Positions 63,370-64,000 of a DNA stretch of 64,000 nt are shown piece by piece (position 1 is the first letter of the stretch; every line of letters begins with the position of its first letter). The stretch spans positions 124,001 through 188,000 of the forward strand of contig NZ_LQNF01000004.1 in assembly GCF_001618145.1 (NCBI RefSeq), given 5' to 3'. Both the position numbers and the translations under genes were made by a program. The notes under the pieces were generated by a model. It did not search any database and was not told the origin of the DNA. It saw nothing but the letters and a program-made list of their open reading frames with translations. The stretch comes from Oceanobacillus damuensis (GTDB lineage Bacteria > Bacillota > Bacilli > Bacillales > Amphibacillaceae).

Positions 63370-64000
63370 CGATGCTTTTTACATGGACCTTGCTTTAATA
63401 AATGCACAAGCAGTAAAAGGGCAAACAGATCCTAATCCACTTGTAGGTGCCGTGATTGTCAATCATAACCGCATTGTTGGAGTCGGTGCACATTTAAAAG
63501 CAGGAGAACCACATGCTGAGGTTCATGCATTGCAAATGGCTGGAGAGAAGGCAAAAGGCGGGACAATCTATGTAACCTTGGAACCATGCTCACATCACGG
63601 ACGAACCGGCCCTTGTGCTGTGGCGATTGTAGAGGCTGGGATTAAAAAAGTGGTCATAGCAACACTGGACCCTAATCCAATTGTTGCAGGAAATGGTGTG
63701 AAAATTTTAAGAGACGCAGGAATTGAAGTAATTACTGGCGTTAAGGAGAACGAATCGATAGAGTTAAATGAAGTCTTCAACAAGTTTATTGTGGAAAAGA
63801 AGCCATTCGTCACATTAAAATCCGGTGTAACTTTGGATGGTAAGGTTGCATCCCATACGTTCAACAGCAAATGGATTACTTCAGAAGAGGCAAGACATGA
63901 TGTCCACCAGCTGAGAAATGAAAATATGGCAATTCTTGTAGGGATAAACACCGTTTTGAAAGATGACCCTGCATTAACAACGAGAATACCAAATGGCCGT
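63362..64000 (+). CDS. ribD: RibD, deaminase/reductase (cut by window edge)
   Basis: Bifunctional riboflavin enzyme: deaminates the pyrimidine made by RibA, then reduces it. The visible 213 residues hold the full deaminase domain with the zinc site HAEVHAL and EPCSHHGRTGPC, and the start of the reductase domain (FVTLKSGVTLDGKVAS, then VGINTVLKDDPALTTR). It starts with ATG within the end of ribA behind AAAGGACT and runs out of the window. Gene order ribA-ribD suggests a riboflavin operon continuing to the right. Confidence 0.95.
   Translation, partial: MTNDAFYMDLALINAQAVKGQTDPNPLVGAVIVNHNRIVGVGAHLKAGEPHAEVHALQMAGEKAKGGTIYVTLEPCSHHGRTGPCAVAIVEAGIKKVVIATLDPNPIVAGNGVKILRDAGIEVITGVKENESIELNEVFNKFIVEKKPFVTLKSGVTLDGKVASHTFNSKWITSEEARHDVHQLRNENMAILVGINTVLKDDPALTTRIPNGR

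Overview
The window reads as a chromosomal segment of a low-GC Gram-positive bacterium of the family Bacillaceae, probably a halotolerant genus near Oceanobacillus, Virgibacillus or Lentibacillus. The basis is strong GGAGG ribosome-binding sites, frequent TTG and GTG starts, and many Bacillus-type proteins (YhcR-like nuclease, RsbR stressosome protein, MhqD, YfkAB, YkvR, SpxH-like adaptor, ThiW), plus a BCCT osmolyte transporter. The genus is inference; the family assignment is fairly safe.

Region 1 (1-9945) is a catabolic operon on the minus strand, read from a CoA-transferase (8990) down to an SDR gene cut by the window edge. It encodes CoA transfer, 3-hydroxyacyl-CoA dehydrogenase, enoyl-CoA hydratase, a PaaG-type isomerase, thiolase, thioesterase and a TRAP-TAXI uptake system: import and beta-oxidation-like breakdown of an unidentified carboxylic acid. 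The TRAP permease gene is frameshifted. A divergent GntR/FCD regulator and a shared region with a 16-bp palindrome and a cre-like site control it.

Region 2 (9946-26700) starts with about 1.3 kb of gene debris. It then holds a large secreted nuclease/5'-nucleotidase, tRNA-Ala, a TPP-riboswitch thiamine salvage operon (thiW-tenA-thiD-thiM-thiE), a GFPGG-repeat protein, a BCCT transporter and an RsbR paralogue. It ends with a decayed mercury-resistance operon (MerR promoter, merR and merA fragments) followed by small single-gene units.

Region 3 (26700-36800) carries an MFS transporter, hom-thrC-thrB, argF, an HxlR regulator with an SpxH-like partner, an RlmI-type methyltransferase, a GNAT enzyme and YkvR. 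Region 4 (36800-45200) has an acyl-CoA thioesterase behind a cobalamin riboswitch whose variable arm is swollen by about 310 nt of palindromic repeat, two DUF4183 genes, YqxD, a macrolide-phosphotransferase homologue, a short UppS paralogue with a repeat-encoded tail, and a PadR membrane-protein pair.

Region 5 (45200-64000) has a FetAB-type ABC exporter, an aldo/keto reductase and an MhqR-like quinone-response cluster facing a flavin monooxygenase and ring-cleavage dioxygenase. It continues with a CaCA antiporter, a preQ1-riboswitch queT, a DUF3891 gene, metA (acetyl-CoA type by residue 111), yfkAB, a catalase with a sigma-B-like promoter, a TetR-linked ABC exporter, and the start of a ribA-ribD riboflavin operon cut by the right edge.

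No CRISPR array, intact insertion sequence, phage or clear defence system was seen. The most unusual signals are the repeat-swollen B12 riboswitch, the dispersed repeat supplying new C-termini to two genes, the mer operon scar with an intact promoter, and a run of small genes punctuated by a common TGGTGC motif.
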